Shown in pieces: positions 5,927-6,570 of a stretch of 6,570 bases of DNA. The position numbers were made by a program, and so were the translations under genes. Every line of letters starts with the position of its first letter. The stretch's first letter is position 1. This DNA is from an uncultured Actinomycetes bacterium (lineage in GTDB: Bacteria > Actinomycetota > Thermoleophilia > Gaiellales > F1-60-MAGs149), in NCBI GenBank assembly GCA_903847495.1, contig CAINDT010000455.1, positions 1 through 6,570 on the forward strand. The letters run 5' to 3'. The notes beneath the pieces were generated by a model. That model worked only from the letters and a program-made list of their open reading frames with translations. It did not search any database and had not been told where the DNA came from.

Positions 5927-6570
5927 GCGCCCTTGGGGTACTCGAGGTACGTCTTCGACAGCTCGTGCTTGCCGTGCACCGTGGCGAAGAAGATGTCCTG
6001 AATCTGCTGGGTGATGGGGCCCTTGCCGATGTGGTGGTCGTCCAGCGACGCCACCGGCGTGACCTCGGCGGCCGTGCCGGTCAGGAACACCTCGTCGGCG
6101 AAGTAGAGCTCGGCGCGCGTGAGCTCGCGCTCCACCGTCTCGATGCCGATCGTCTCGGCCATCTCCATCACCGCATGGCGGGTGATACCCGGCAGGCAGG
6201 AGGCGCTGATCGGCGGCGTGTAGAGCTTGCCGTTCATCACGGCGAAGACGTTCTCGCCGGAGCCGTCAGCGATCAGGCCGGCCTCGTTGAGGAGGATCGC
6301 CTCGTCGTACCCGTGCTTGAGCGCCTCCATCTTGGCGAGCTGCGAGTTGAGGTACTGGCCGGAGGCCTTCGCCGTCGCCGGGATCATGTTCGGCCCAATG
6401 CGGCGCCACGAGGAGATCATGCAGCGGATGCCGTTCTGGATCGCCTCGTCGCCGAGGTACGCGCCCCACTTCCAGACCGCGATCATCGTATGCACCGGGC
6501 AGTTGAGCGGGTTGACACCCATCTCGCCGGCGCCGCGGAACACCAGCGGGCGGATGTAACACGACGGCAG
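5923..6570 (-). CDS. ilvE: Branched-chain amino acid aminotransferase, N-terminus beyond window
   Basis: This cytoplasmic fold-type IV PLP enzyme performs the last step of leucine, isoleucine and valine synthesis, transferring an amino group from glutamate to the branched 2-oxo acids. The window holds the last 215 residues plus the TGA stop (5925-5923); the frame is open through base 6570. The family is about 300 residues, so roughly 90 N-terminal residues are outside. Seen: SCYIRPLVFRGAGEMGVNP at the window edge, MIPATAKASGQYLNSQLAKM with the PLP lysine (codon at 6369-6367), then ADGSGENVF with the conserved Glu, and FLTGTAAEVTPV, the cofactor-phosphate loop. It ends with a short tail, EYPKGA. 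A GTG at 6543 is an internal Val codon, not the start. Its last codons overlap the start of the DegT-type aminotransferase, so it probably leads or belongs to an operon with that gene and the propeller gene. D-amino acid aminotransferase and aminodeoxychorismate lyase share the fold, but the YIRPLVFRG and GTAAEVTPV segments favour IlvE. Confidence 0.96.
   Translation of the reverse strand: MPSCYIRPLVFRGAGEMGVNPLNCPVHTMIAVWKWGAYLGDEAIQNGIRCMISSWRRIGPNMIPATAKASGQYLNSQLAKMEALKHGYDEAILLNEAGLIADGSGENVFAVMNGKLYTPPISASCLPGITRHAVMEMAETIGIETVERELTRAELYFADEVFLTGTAAEVTPVASLDDHHIGKGPITQQIQDIFFATVHGKHELSKTYLEYPKGA

Noticed and set aside
4727..6001. 424-codon plus-strand open frame opposite the DegT aminotransferase
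   Set aside because: The minus strand carries a full-length family match with catalytic Lys186 and coupled start and stop. The plus-strand product is Arg-rich with no recognisable domain.
6541..6543. GTG at 6543 as a start codon for ilvE
   Set aside because: The frame continues upstream to the window edge with SCYIRPL, a conserved internal IlvE segment, so this GTG codes for an internal valine.

Overview
This GC-rich window is packed with genes and looks chromosomal, most likely from a high-GC actinobacterium-type organism. A class A penicillin-binding protein with C-terminal PASTA repeats fits Actinomycetota, and the overall style resembles the Thermoleophilia/Solirubrobacterales branch. 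That placement is inferred from protein style, not from a marker comparison.

The layout has two transcription units plus one divergent gene. At the left edge, on the minus strand, is the N-terminal three quarters of a type-2 tyrosyl-tRNA synthetase (tyrS, running off the window at base 1). A 77-bp gap containing a perfect inverted repeat separates it from a divergent plus-strand gene for a 918-residue class A PBP: one membrane anchor, a GT51 transglycosylase, a transpeptidase and three PASTA repeats. This gene converges on a minus-strand cluster that is read right to left: ilvE (branched-chain aminotransferase, start outside the window), a DegT/DnrJ/EryC1-type PLP aminotransferase, and an unrecognised beta-propeller-like protein. 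The first two genes of the cluster overlap by 4 bp (GTGA), and the next two are 5 bp apart, so they are probably co-transcribed and translationally coupled. The PBP and the propeller gene share the palindromic tetramer CTAG as overlapping stop codons, which leaves no room for an intergenic terminator.

Functionally this is mostly housekeeping: tRNA charging, peptidoglycan synthesis and amino-acid metabolism, plus a possible sugar or cell-surface aminotransferase. I see no mobile element, CRISPR array, phage gene, RNA gene or defence system. The observation most worth a second look is the tyrosyl-tRNA synthetase. Both ATP-binding signature motifs are altered (HIGH reads TLGW, KMSKS reads KMSQS), while the tyrosine-pocket and GDPSG motifs are intact. 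Less striking points are the inverted repeat between tyrS and the PBP gene, the shared stop codon, the three PASTA repeats with a lone cysteine pair, and the unusual pairing of ilvE with a sugar-type aminotransferase and a propeller protein.
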